Under the pieces are notes generated by a model. It was not told where the DNA came from and ran no database searches. It saw only the letters and a list, made by a program, of their open reading frames with translations. The position numbers were made by a program, and so were the translations under genes. DNA of 64,000 bases, taken from assembly GCF_000004075.3 (NCBI RefSeq), contig NC_026660.2:496001-560000 (forward strand), given 5' to 3'. Below are positions 1 to 12,512 of the stretch, in pieces (the stretch's first letter is position 1; each line of letters starts with the position of its first letter). The DNA comes from Cucumis sativus. Taxonomy: Eukaryota; Streptophyta; Magnoliopsida; Cucurbitales; Cucurbitaceae.

Positions 1-613
1 TTTTATAATTTCAATGTATGTATATATATGGATGTCTAATTATCCATAATTGCACAACAATTAACATCCAATTTAGAGTTTGATAATATGATTGCCATTG
101 TCCAATATTTTAGTTAACTTTTACAATTCTATTTTTGTTTTTTCTTAGATGGAGAGTATCATTTCCTATCTATTCAAACTTCTCATCAAAATTTATAGAA
201 ATCATAACAAATCAAATCCCATAATTTATTGTCAAATTTCATCACAATTAAGTAGGAAGAAAAAAAAGATAAGAAAAACCTGTCCAACAACTTCATCTAC
301 TAATTCCTTGACCGCCAAGAAATGGCAACGTGCAACCTCCATTGTTAACCGCGAAAATCCTTAGATTTCCATATTGCAGTAACCCAATAAGCGTTAGATC
401 CAATTCTCCATTATCCCTTTTTTAAGGAAAATAAACAATAAATTTTCTTTTTTCTTACATCCATTCGCCAATTTTAGCGGTTGGTTGCTTCCTTCGAGTT
501 CAGTCTCTCCTCTTTGACCCCGATTGCCCCATTTCTCAAGTTCTCATAAAAAAAACTCCTTCTGGGTTGTCTTTTGATTGTTACCTTCGAATTGGGTCCT
601 TACGACTTCGGCC
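1..613. other. Upstream flank and 5' UTR of the PLAC8 gene
   Basis: AT-rich upstream sequence without a supported gene. A 71-codon open frame at 149-364 is rich in Lys, Ile and Ser, has no family I recognise and looks like chance. From about 480 the base composition becomes less AT-rich and CT-rich, as expected for the promoter end and 5' UTR of the PLAC8 gene whose ATG lies at 614. Confidence 0.5.
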
Positions 614-3364
614 ATGGCGTCGCAGGCTGATTACATGGATAAAATGCAACTTCGTCAGAATTACAGAAATTTCTGGCATACTGATCTCACGGGCACCATT
701 GCTGCCAGTCCACCTTGTATGTGTTTGTTATTTTTTGTTTGATTGCTTAGATTTTTGGGATGAATCAATTATGAGATAAGAATGTTGGAAAATGTGGGTT
801 TGTCGTTGATTCTTTAGTTGGGTTTTCTTTGTCTGTTTTATTCATGAGATCGGGCAAAAGTTACGTAAAGCGAATCACGTTGATTTTGGGTGAAATGACC
901 GTTCCTTTTCCATATGATTAAAAATGGCGCGGCTGATGCTTCATTTGCTAACAGGGTGTTCTTTGTTTGAGGGCTTTTCTTATTAGAATACTCATTTGTT
1001 CTTGTTAAATATCTTGATCTTGCTTGGCCAAGGAAATGCATATTGGTTTATTTTAGTTTCACTATATTAAATTTCAGCATTACTCAAATTTCTCACCAAC
1101 CATACAGGGAGTTCACCTTTTCTCCGTATTCTTGTGTATGATCCCAAACATTAACGTTACTTTTATTCATTCTGTTTTGCAGATTGTTGCTTTTCTGTAT
1201 TCTGGTAAGGTGTTTGTTCTCTGATGAGTTCTCTGTCGTAATTTCAATTTCAGTGATTGAAAAGCTTTGTTAAGTTTATGGCTGTGTGTGTTCTTAATTC
1301 TATAGTGCAATGAAATATTTCTGTTACTTACACGTGATAAACAAAACTGAGGGACTGTCTAATTGGTTGTTACTTCTAACATTCATGACAGTAAAGTTGT
1401 AAAGTTGTGTTTGGTTTAACTTTTCAAATGTTTAATTTTGATAGAAAAAATTGTAGTGTTTCCACTCAATCTAATTTTTGAAACACTCTAGAAGTTTATT
1501 TTAAATCATTTCTATCAAAAAGTTTAAATAAAAGAGAGTTCTTTATAAAACGTTTTTTTTTTTCTTTAATCAAATCCAAAGGGCCCAAGTATGTGTTACC
1601 TTTATGTATAGTGTTTAAAATGGCTTTGGTTTCTACTTTGATATGGTTTTTCTTCTAACTATTTTTTTATTTTGTGAAAAGTTCCCCATGTGTTTCTTAC
1701 CTTCTGCGCAAACGAGCTCTTTACGATGATATGTCGAGGTATTTTTGACGAACTTTGTAATTTTACTAGAAAGATAAAGTTCGTATCACGTCTGATCTTT
1801 TTGATTTACCTATCATAGATACACATGCTGTGGTGGCTACATGCCTTGCAGCGGCAAATGTGGAGAAAAGCACTGCCCTGAAGCTTGTCTATGCACTGAG
1901 GTATGGTTGTCGAGCGAGGACCATTATCTCCTTTGAGCCTCTAGCTATCTCTCTCTATACAGATTCTTCTATGTGATCTAATTTAAAGCATTCTGTGTTT
2001 TGGTTTTGAACTCTATTTAGGTTTTCTGTTGCTTTGCTAATTCAGTTGCATCAACACGTTTCATGTTGCAAGACGAGTTCAATATACAGTCAACAGAATG
2101 TGATAACTGCATCATTGTACCGTCTTTTCTCTCAATCCATTTATTCATTAAATTGCTCGTACCAAGCTCTTTTCTCCCTTTAACAACTTGGCCTTTACTT
2201 TGCAGGGCTTTATGTTGTGCCTCTCACAACTGGCTTGCATATGCTCCATAATTGCTTGCTTGCTTGGAAGTGAAGAACTTCAAGAGGCCTCAGATTTAAT
2301 TACCTGTTTATCTAATCTTGTATACTGCTCGTAAGGGGTTGCATTTCAATCTTCTTAATCCATAATAAAATGGAAGTTCTTTTTATATTTTTATTTACGT
2401 ATTTGTTCCCTTTGTTTTGCAGTGTCTGTGCATGTATGCAGGTACGTTGGAACTTTAAAAAGCTTACAACTTAATGACATCCTATGTTTGTTAATTAACC
2501 TCGCAAGATACAAAAATCTAAGTTATGTTTATTTAGACTACAAAACTTACCTTTTTAGTTTTTTTTTTTACTTCATATCAACTTTTATACGCCACAAACA
2601 CAGGAGCAAAAGATATATGTTACACGAACCCAAGATTTCTAAATCGCTCGTTTCACCCTTGTTTAAATATAGATTACACAAACTTGGACTAACTATGAAT
2701 CAAACCTCCCTTCAAGAAGTTACTCATAACACGCTTTTCTTCAAATATATATATATATATCATTTAGTTAAAAAGTTGTCCTTATGGCTGTTATATAGGT
2801 GTGCTTATCCTAGGTGCTATTAGGTTTTGTTAACCTTATGAACCACATAAAAACTTATGTTTATGAAATTTTCTTTTTGTACAACATATTACAAGTTGTA
2901 ATCCATAAACCAAAACCCAACAGTACTTTTTTTTTTTTTTTCTTGAAACATAATTCATTGCTCTAATGTCTGTTTTAGTTTGTTATACTTAAATTCTCTT
3001 TCTAAAGCAGCATGTATGATTTTCTGATGGTGTTAATTATGGAGAACTGCAGACACAACACAAAATTGAGATGGATAAAAGAGATGGCAAGTTTGAACCT
3101 CAATTACCACCCATGGCTGTGCCTCTCACACAGCAAATGTCTCGTATCGATCAGCCTATTCCTGCCCCTGTTGGTGGATATCCTCCTCCTCCGGTATATG
3201 GACAACCATTCGGGCACCTACCCCCTCCTGTGGTTCAAGGCTACCCACCGCAGCCACGACCAACACCCACTCACCTGGCTCAAGGCTACCCGCACCCTCC
3301 TCTATTTCAAGGCTATCCACCATCTGGTTATCCTCAGCATCCGCCTCCGGGCCATTGCAAGTGA
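614..3364 (+). CDS. PLAC8 family cysteine-rich membrane protein with proline-rich tail
   Basis: 271-aa protein joined from eight exons: 614-716, 1183-1204, 1682-1738, 1819-1900, 2021-2116, 2206-2330, 2423-2441, 3053-3364. All introns are GT-AG and the frame stays open. The N-terminus (MASQADYMDKMQLRQNY) and the Cys-rich core (CCFSVFCSPCVSYLL, YTCCGGYMPC, CDNCIIGF) match the plant PLAC8 group typified by Arabidopsis At5g05350 and At2g45010. The core holds CC and CxxC-type cysteine clusters and a hydrophobic membrane segment at about residues 128-148. The last 100 residues form a tail of GYPPP/QGYP repeats, typical of the family. Family members act at membranes in cell-size control or metal transport, but this subgroup has no settled function. 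Exons 2 (22 nt) and 7 (19 nt) are micro-exons that an ORF scan misses; without them the cysteine core is broken. Confidence 0.93.
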
Positions 3365-6244
3365 TTTGTTCCACATTGTTTTCTAATTATATAAACACAA
3401 ATTTGCATATTCTGTGTGAATTGTGATAGCTCTTGCCTGGATCTCTCTCTCCCCCTACAGTAATGGAAACTCTATGTTGTAATTTGCTCCAATATTGTTT
3501 CATTGTTGAAGCTTTTGCTTTGATCTTTTATGTATAATTGTCCTTTTTAATCCTCAAGTCTTGAAAGTATTAAGTTATATTATATTAAATTTCTTTAGAA
3601 ATATCTACTAATCCTATATGGATTGTGTTATTTAAAGCTTTTTCACCCAACATTCTTAATCATTAAAAACAATGTACAACTTTTATTCACTAACTTTTTA
3701 ACGAAGATCTTGAATTCTTTTATCCCACAAGCTATCATAATTGTTCCAAAAAAAATATTTAACTACAATTGAGAAAGATCTTATAACTAGATTTTATCTT
3801 TACATGATTTTTTTTTTTTAATTCAAAGCTATAGATCAATTTATTTTGTCACTTGAGTACTTGTGTATACGTGATCGTATCTATTACATTGGAAATGTGA
3901 ATGAAACGACTTGGAATATCCTATTTTAGATGATTTTTTTTCCCTTTAAATGTAAAGTATATACAACTAAGAGTGGTAGGCAAATTGTTATGTGTTTTGT
4001 TACTAAAAATGGAAGAACAAAAAAACAAAAAGTGTACCAAACATAGTTTATAAAGTGATGATGTTTTCCATTATTCTCAAAGGCAAACCTATGTTTAATG
4101 ATGATTTTATTTATGGTAATTTTTCCTTTCTAACAAAAGGAAGTTTCAGAGTACTTATTCTGAGATTTCAACTTTTTAAGTTTATTGTCCCATTTTCATT
4201 CTTTGAATTTTAAATTATCTATTTTATCAGTAATCATTTTTATGAACTAAAAGTAGAAGTAAATATTTTAGTAGTTTTCATAACAAAATATTTTATGTTT
4301 TTATAGAAAAAGGTTCAAGAAAAAATTGATATTCAAAGTATAGTTAAAAAGATAGACATTAGCTGCATAGGAGAAGATAATAATGACCCCAAAAACCACA
4401 ATTGTTTGATAATTTTGAAATTTTAATTATCAAAATATACTATATTTCTCTTAGGAAAAACAAATCCAAGATGAATTCATCCAAAATGTATTGAAACAAT
4501 ACAAATAAGATAAAAATTATAAATTTCTAAATAAATATAAGTCAACGATAATTGACATATACTCTTTTTCTCGTGACTGAAAACTCAAATTCTTATTACT
4601 CTCACTTGGTATCCTTGAACTGATCAATCTATATTGACCACCTACCTAAGAATTAAGATCAGGTGGGTTGTCTAATAGAATTAGTCGAAGAACTCACAAG
4701 TTGGTCCATACATTCATAAATATTAAAAAAATGGTCAATGATTTTTTTAATAGACATTATATATATAGTGTATTGAGCACCCATTCTCATCCATTCCTAC
4801 TATAAAAGATAACTACTTAAAAAGGGCTTGCTTAAAAACAATTTAATAAAAAAAATTACTAAAAGACGGATAAATTTTTTATAGTAGATTTTTTTACCAT
4901 ATTCCCTATAACAAAAGTATAAATATTTTGGAATGTTTAATCAATAAATTAAAACCAAATATAAGGACTAAAATACTAATGTATCCTAAGAATTTGAATG
5001 TAGCAAAAATAACAATAAAAAATAAAGTAGTGATAAAAGAATGGATATCAATAATTAATAATGTAATTTGACCATATTGTTATTATTATATAATAATGTT
5101 TATGTTTTTTTGCATTAAATAATAATGTACTATAAGATAGTATAATACGGTATCTTTGATTAAAATAAATGTGAATGAACCATGAAGTTCCATTTTTTTT
5201 ATTCTTTGTGATTAAAATAAGTTGCATTTTCTTTAATGAAAACAAAATATAATCATACTATATTTATTTGCTTATCAAAATTAAAATTTTAATTTATCAA
5301 GTCTAAGTTTATTCACTATGGAATAGATTTTGTTGACTTTCTAGAAGAAATGTTGATTTTTTTCCATTGGCCAAAGTCAAAAAATGAGGGATTTTTTTTA
5401 AGTACATTTTTTCTAGATCTTCAACAATTATTTACTTTTATTATCATTAAAAAAGAAAGAAATATAAAATCAATTAAAAATATTTATTGAACATTGAAGC
5501 CAATTAAAAATAAATAAATAAAATTTGAGACCCATTTAGAGAAAGTCATTGGTCAAAGCTAAAGAGAGAAATTAAAACATATGGTTGATTTAATTTGTTT
5601 TCATTAGTCAATGTTTATAACAAATATATTAGAAAACATTTTTAGTACAAAGAATACAAAACCATACTCTAAAATTATAACTTGAACTATAACCTTGTTA
5701 TTATAAATTATTACTATTCTTTTAGAATACTAACTTAAAAGGAGAGAAAATGACTTCTATGATGTGTATGGTCGTTACAAAACCTTCGACAATCACGGCA
5801 CCGAAGGATTAAGTTTAAAATTACATAAAAATTATAATATGTACAAAAGTAACGATAAAGAAATTAAAACTACGCTTTTTGTTTAAACCCGTTACTTCTA
5901 AGATATTACTCAATTGTCAAAATCTTTGTTTGGTTTGACTTTTAAAATGTTTAGACATTTTTTTTTCATTTATAAGCATCCTTTTAAACACTTAGAAAGT
6001 CGATGTTATGACAGGTTTTAGAGCTTGGCTTTAATGAAATTAACTCGTCAGAGGATTGTTTTTGAAAAGCAAATGCCTAATTAATAATATATATTGTTGA
6101 GTTTGCACTAAATTGTTTAGGTTTTATGGTGATTTTTAGTTAAATCACCTAATCAATTTTACCAAATTTAAGAACTATTGGATTAAAAAAAGTATTTATA
6201 ATGGGTAGCACTTATAGGAATAATAATCAACCGCATAACAAAGT

Positions 6245-6480
6245 TTTTTAAAAAATTGCAAATATAGTAAAGTTCATGAACAATAAACTTTTATCGTTGA
6301 TAAACTTTGGATAGACTATCAATAATATATAAATATTTAATAAATCTATCAGTAATATATTTTTATTATTATTGATAGACTCTGACAAATTTAATTATAT
6401 TTACAATATTTTAAAATGTTGTTATATGTGCTAATACTTTGAATATCATTACTATATGTGCAATTGTTCCTCAAAACTGA
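6245..6480. repeat. Degenerate MITE-like palindromic repeat
   Basis: The segment starts with 'gcaaatatagtaaa' and ends with 'attatatttacaatatttt', roughly inverted copies of each other. Between them sit 'gatagactatcaataatat' and 'attattgatagactctgac', again facing each other. This layout, built around 'ctatcaNtgatag' units, resembles a short non-autonomous repeat that I recall as very common in cucurbit genomes. The copy is decayed and its edges are approximate. No target duplication was identified. Confidence 0.35.
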
Positions 6481-7492
6481 TAAAAGTTTGGTTAGAAAAG
6501 CATATCCTAAAACTCGATTATATGAAAAAGGGGTGTTAGGCTACCAAGAATGAGGGGTCAAGAGCCAACCCACCGTGTTTGATAAATAAAGCACACTACC
6601 GACTTACTTGGACCTCAAAAGATGATAGTTTGGATCAAAAATCCAAACCAATCTCGACAGCCTTAGCCTTGGCCAAGGGTGAGCCCAAGGTCAAGCCTTC
6701 AAATTTGATGAACGAAACAAGCTAAAAACATATCCTAACTCCATTTGGCTAAAAAATTAACCTAAAATGACTCGAAAACTTTGATATGAAGATCATATGT
6801 AATTTCACTTAAATTAACATCATTTATGACTTTAAAGTTCTATTACATAATTTTAATGTCAATTGTGGTAAGCTTTCGTTGGCTAGATTTCCTACGAAAT
6901 TCTCGTTCTCGTAACTCCTTGAAAAAAAAGTTAGAAGGATAAAAGATAATTCATAAAAAAAAAAAAAAAGAAATTATGTTATAGATTTTGAAGGGACTTG
7001 AGCACTTGAAAGTTGAAATTATCCTCCCTAGTCACCTTTGAGAAATTATAGTGTATATATGCGTCTATACATTAAATTAAAGTTATAGTAAATGCACTTA
7101 TGTTCTCCCTTAAACTAATGTTTTGATATAATTATTAATGTAACTTTTTCTTCTTATTTATCCAAATAATTTACCTCAACTAATATACTTCATATCATTA
7201 TAATTTTTTTTTAAAAAAAATTATGTTTTGAATCTTCCCTCAATTTATCACAAATTTTTTTACTTTGATAGAATTTTTAAGTAATTTTTTTATGACAATT
7301 AAAGAACCATCATTGATGAAATCAAATGAAAATAATTACAAATCACTTATTCATTTCACTACATATGACAACCCATCAATCCTCCAATTTCAAAAAATAA
7401 CTTTTATCATCTCCAAACCCCATTTGAACAAAATAATGAAAAGGAAAACTTTCGTTATTGAGCCAAAAGTGCACAAATTCTCATATATTATA

Positions 7493-7512
7493 ATATATAT
7501 ATATATATATAT
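7493..7512. repeat. (AT)n microsatellite
   Basis: About ten AT dinucleotides in a row, lying about 110 bases past the stop codon of the minus-strand RING-H2 gene. Confidence 0.9.
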
Positions 7513-7622
7513 GTGATATACACATTATAGATTTATAAATATATACAGTTTGGAAAACTCTTCCTTACAAAAAAGGAAGAAAAAAGAAAAAGAATAATTG
7601 AAAAGAAAAGAAAAAAAAAGTT

Positions 7623-8111
7623 CTATCCTAAAACGGAGTTGAAGTCCGTCTCAAAAGTCTCAGCGATACCGGAGGCAGCCCACAGCCGTTGATTAAATTC
7701 ATCCATCATCTCATCAGGCACGAACGGCGTTCTACAAAGTGGACAAGTGTCATGATCATGATCCATCCAACTATCCACACACCTCCGGTGGAATATGTGC
7801 TTGCAATTCGTTAGCCACCGGATCTCCTCCGCCCCCTCGAACTCGTACAAGCAAACCGCGCATCTCTCCGGCGGGTTTGGCAGATCGGAGAATTTCACCA
7901 CCGGGAGGAGTTCGCGGAGGAGTAGGGCCGACGGGGGAGGGTTGAGGGGAAATTGGAGTTCCGGAGGTAGATTGTCGGAGGGGAGGAATTCGGGTAGGCC
8001 GAGGAGGCGGAAGAGGGAGAGGATGAGGAATTTGAGAACGTCGAGGAGGGAGAGGAGGTGGAGGAATATGGTGGGGAAGAAAACTTCGGTGCAACCCACG
8101 GGAAAGCCCAT
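7623..8111 (-). CDS. BRH1: RING-H2 E3 ubiquitin ligase, BRH1/RHA1-like
   Basis: Intronless 162-aa protein. The N-terminus MGFPVGCTEV is the family signature and is followed by a hydrophobic stretch at about residues 11-40 that probably anchors the protein to a membrane. The C3H2C3 RING-H2 domain has C84, C87, C103, H105, H108, C111, C123 and C126, with the tell-tale EFEGAEEIRWL and WMDHDHDTCPLCRTPF segments. The tail PDEMMDEFNQRLWAASG is conserved in Arabidopsis BRH1 (brassinosteroid-responsive RING-H2), RHA1-type and XERICO-type ligases. Such proteins move ubiquitin from an E2 to substrates; BRH1 is lowered by brassinosteroid and raised by chitin elicitor. All eight zinc ligands are present, so it should be active. 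The ATG at 8111 is fixed by the MGFP signature. GC content is well above the flanks. Confidence 0.93.
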   Translation of the reverse strand: MGFPVGCTEVFFPTIFLHLLSLLDVLKFLILSLFRLLGLPEFLPSDNLPPELQFPLNPPPSALLLRELLPVVKFSDLPNPPERCAVCLYEFEGAEEIRWLTNCKHIFHRRCVDSWMDHDHDTCPLCRTPFVPDEMMDEFNQRLWAASGIAETFETDFNSVLG

Positions 8112-8193
8112 TACGGAGGTTTGATTTTGTAGATTGAAGTAAGGTAGTTAATGGGGAGTCTGTGTTGGGAAGAAGGAGAGGGGGAATTTGATT

Positions 8194-8202
8194 TAATATA
8201 TA
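8194..8202 (-). promoter_or_regulatory. Probable TATA box of the RING-H2 gene
   Basis: Read on the minus strand this is tatatatta, about 83 bases before the ATG at 8111, leaving room for a 5' UTR of about 50 bases. A GGA/GAA-rich tract lies just upstream at about 8210-8245, a pattern common in plant core promoters (CT-rich on the sense strand). Position and motif are seen; the function is inferred. Confidence 0.5.
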
Positions 8203-11200
8203 GAGAGTCGGGGGAGGAGGAGGAGGAAGAAGAAGGAGGAGATGTGGGAGGTGATAAAATCACATGGTGGTACAATGTGGGTGACGGAAATGACCAATAG
8301 AGTGGGATGTTAGTGGGTCCCTCCTTCTTTTCATGTTCTTTTGTTTTATACCATTTTAAATCGATTATATATATACATACACACACACTTTAATTTTAAA
8401 TTTTCCATTCATTTTCATAAGACACAAAGTTACCACTTTCAATATAGGACTATTAAATATATCTTTTATATTGATTGACACAAATTTCAAAATTTTAAGA
8501 CTACATTTTTAATTTAATTTTTATTGTATTTAATAGGACTTTCAACATCCAATGTTATGCTTAATATGTTTTTGCTTTAATTGTAAATTTGTGGTATATG
8601 ATATATCTAATATATGTGTTAATAGAAAATACTAATATAGAGGGACTTCAACATTTTTTCTATAATAAAATGTTTGGTAGACAACTTTTAAAGTTGTTGA
8701 TATGACTTCAAACTTTTAATGTTATCTTTCATAGGATTTTTTTAAAAATAAAATAAAGTGTCTAATAGTTATTTTAAATTTTATTTTTGAAAGAGTTTAA
8801 TTGAATTCAATTAAAAATTTAATATGTAAGTAAGTTAAAGGGTGCTCATAGTTTACATTTTTTTCATTATTATATCAAGAACATGGTGAATAATGTTTTA
8901 GAATATTTTGTAAAATCTTTAAAATTTGCAAACAATTATTATATATGTATCATTGAGATATGAGAAGGTGACACATAAAATTCAATTTATTTACTTATTT
9001 ATTTTTATAAAATTGAAGTCTTATTTTAACTAAAGCAACTTCTTTAACTATACACGTTAGCAAATAATTAATAAAACAATAGTTTAAAAAAACATTAGTT
9101 AGTAGTTTAATGTTATTTTAGTCAAGAAATGTAGATAGATGAATTAGAGAATATGAGAAATATTAAGAACCAAGTCAAAGAATGATCCCAAAATAGTAGA
9201 GATTTTTTTTTAATTGGTTATATTATGGTATGGCGGAATCTTTAATTTGTTTTTTTTTTCTTTTAAAGAAAAATGTTTGTATACATTTTATAGTGTGTGG
9301 GTCCGGGAAGGTGTTACGTGGGAGATGGCTGCCATGGGAGAGAGCAGTAGGTGAGGGAACATGTGGGAGAGGATATAATGGTCATTTCACTTTCCAAATG
9401 CAAAGAAAAACACACCCATATATATTTGTTTCTTTCTTTTTTATTCAAAAATATATCCATTTAAAGGACCCTTAAATTCATACTTTTTACTTAATATTAC
9501 TTTTTATTTTTTGGTTTTCAGTTTTTATTTGATTTCTCCGTTTTTCAAAAATAATACAAGGACAAAAACTTATTATACTTCATTTTCTTCTTCCTATTTT
9601 TCACAATTCCTTCTCAAAAATATTATATTTATATTCTTAAGTTTTTTCTTTTACTATTTTTGTCTTGTGGTTGTTTGAACATGTGTAAGTCTATTTCACG
9701 TTTAAGTCCCCAATTATGTTTATTAGTATATTTTTAACTATTTAACGTTCTATAATTAATCATGATATTACTATTTCATCAAATCTCTCTTTGTTATTGT
9801 GTTTAGTTACTATTTTCTACTCGAGCCAAAATAGTGTATATGCACTCCAACCACCAATGACTATTATAATACATTTAGACTAAAATAGGCTACACTCCAT
9901 ATGTAAACTATTGTAATTTGTAACTCTAGACTATTATAATCTCCTAGACCATAATAACTAGTTGAATAAACTAAACATTTCTTAAGTTTAGAAGAGAAAA
10001 AATATAACATTGTTTGGTTCTATAGTTCATGTGTAGTCCATTTTATATTTTAGTCTTACTTTTAAATATTCAAGTATATTTCTCATCCTTTCAAATATTA
10101 TTATTTCTTAAAATACAAACAACCAATCTCATTGGAAAAAAATGGAAAGGATATAAGCAATACAAAAAAAAAAAAAAATTACAAGAAAAAGAGTTTTCAA
10201 CTAAGTAAAATATTTATATTACACCTTTGGGAAATAATTACAGAAAGTATTTGAAAATTGAGCCCAAAGAGAGACATGAAACTTGATCACCGAGGACCAA
10301 AAACCTCAGTAGAGTTTTTATCCACGAATCTAAACACTTTGACGACCCCTCCAACATTATCCCACAACGTACGGGGCACACATACTTTTGTGCAAATCAC
10401 ATTTATCTTTGGAAATGTGGATGGAGGAGAGAACTCGTGAATAATCCAATGAACAATCAATTTGACGAGATAACATAATATCAAACTCTTGAATTATGAT
10501 AAAATGTAGATAAATTATGATATTTTAGTATTTTATTATATTTTGTAAATATATTTGGATTCATTTTGTTATATTTAAAAATAAACTCAAGCTTGAAACA
10601 AATTACATCGCTATTTAATTATTTTCCTAATACTATCATACGAACAATTAGTTTGAATACCCATGACTTGTGTGAAATAGAGACTAAGACTTGATCTATA
10701 TCCATCGATCTCCATCGTTAATAATTTAAGACAAATAGTTCAATTAACAAAATCCAAACGATCCATAGAGTACAATTATCACTTATTTTAGTTACTTCAA
10801 GATTGAAACTATTTTTTTCTATTTATGGGATTATTTTCAATTTAGTATTTTAATTACACATTACTTAAAAAGATCATTGATCAATTTTATACATTGATTG
10901 TCAAGACCAATTTACAATTACTCATCAAAATATAGATTTCTACAACACAATATGATATATATATACTATAGAATTTTGTCAACAATACTAACTTTGGTAA
11001 ATTTGAAACCTTAATTCTAAAATGTAAATGACTAACCACAAATAAAAGTATTTAGGAAAAATTTGCACCTATAATATATATATATATATATGAATTAAAG
11101 TGGAAGATCTTAGGTTGAAATAATTTCAAATCATTGTGTGATATTTGAATTCATTAGGGCACATACCTAACCATATTTATAGATAAAAAGTTTTCTCCCA

Positions 11201-12444
11201 CTTTAATTAAAATTTGGAAACTAATGCCCACCATTTTCAATAATAATGATGATATGGTTTGACATTATATTTTTACTTTCCATATTAACAAATATGTGGA
11301 TTATTAACCTATGATCTAATGATGGTTCTGTAATTATATTCCATTCAAAATATTTTTATTATATTTCAACTTTAGAATCAATTAGGCTACATTATACATA
11401 TAAAAAAATTGTTTTCACTCCTTTTTTCACTCTAATTTCTAAGAAATAAGCCATATTTATACTATATATATTAGAAAAAAATTTCGAACAAATGAGAAGG
11501 GCACATATATTATGTTTTAATTATTTTCTTTTATTATAAAAATCAATATTTTATTGATAAAACATTTTCTTGTACTTGTAATCGTTATTATGATTCTCTT
11601 CTAAATGCAACGTGTCGTGCAATACCAATTTATTGAAGAGCAATTTGAATAAGAAACAAAGTGAGGTGATTGACATTAGATTCTCGATATGTAAAACGAT
11701 CTAAATTTGAAGAAAGAAAAAAGAAAAGAAAAGGAAGAGCTAGAGATGTTGCTTTCAATTTGAAGGAATACATGCAACATCCATATTGGGTTGGAGACAG
11801 CTCCAAATTATCCCCTTGCCCTCTCACCATCACTAGTACTTCTTATCACAATAATATTTGACAAAAAATATTCATTATAAGCAAATTTGAATAAATTATA
11901 TAATTTTTCTACTAACAGTTAATAAAAAAAAAAGAGTTAATTTACTTTCTACCCAACTCTCTTTCTTTTATTAAAATAAAAATAAATAATTTATTAATTA
12001 ATTAGAAATACATGCGTGAAAATACGTGGTACGAAATAAGAAATGGATTAAAAATGTTTTTGAAGTAATATCATACATATTTTAAAAATAATTATGATAT
12101 TTGATGAAAAAAAAGATCATTGTTTAAATTTTAAAATCTCATGTTAAAACAAAAAATTAGAAAGCTAAAATTGAAGTTTCTAGTCTTGTTGTGAATAATG
12201 AAGGGATTGATGCTTTAATCACTTTATTGAAGAGGGGTGTATTTGTTCATTCTCCAGTCATTTCAATGAGTGAATATAATGAGAGAAAAAAGGATTGGCA
12301 GGGGGCAATCAACCAACTCATAATTCAAATTTAGAACACCATACTTCTTTTCAAAAGAAAGAAAGAAAAACAAACCCAAAATGCTTTTATGTGTTGCCCA
12401 TAAAAGAGAGAGGAAAAATATAAGAAAAGGAAAGAAATGTGGTC

Positions 12445-12512
12445 GTCAACATGAGCTTAGCTCAACTGACACCTGTATCATCATGTGGACAAGAGGTCTC
12501 GGATTCAAAGAG
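12445..12512 (+). repeat. tRNA-like (SINE-type) remnant
   Basis: The segment contains 'tagctcaactgac', close to a pol III A box, and about 35 bases later 'aggtctcggattcaaa', a poor B box. Similar phrases are widespread in plant genomes as tRNA-derived repeats. It cannot fold as a full tRNA, and no poly(A) end or target duplication was found, so the call is weak. Confidence 0.3.

Larger units (their letters stand above)
3365..7622. other. Intergenic region, AT-rich, no gene seen
   Basis: The first 200 bases are probably the 3' UTR of the PLAC8 gene (AATAAA-like and T-rich signals). The rest is AT-rich, with many poly(A/T) runs and stop codons in all frames. A less AT-rich patch at about 6530-6720 has no reading frame I recognise and may be a transposon remnant. 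A degenerate palindromic repeat at about 6245-6480 is listed separately. The right end (7490-7622) is the probable 3' flank of the RING-H2 gene on the minus strand. Confidence 0.5.

Noticed and set aside
7739-8124. Several open frames overlapping the RING-H2 gene on both strands
   Set aside because: They are shadows of its GC-rich coding sequence; only the minus-strand frame at 7623-8111 carries a conserved domain.
10258-10484. Opposed short frames in a GC-richer island
   Set aside because: Neither strand gives a recognisable protein and no splice partners were found; kept only as an island in the gene-poor region.
12445-12512. Functional tRNA gene
   Set aside because: The A box is fair but the B box is poor and no cloverleaf can be drawn; kept only as a weak repeat call.
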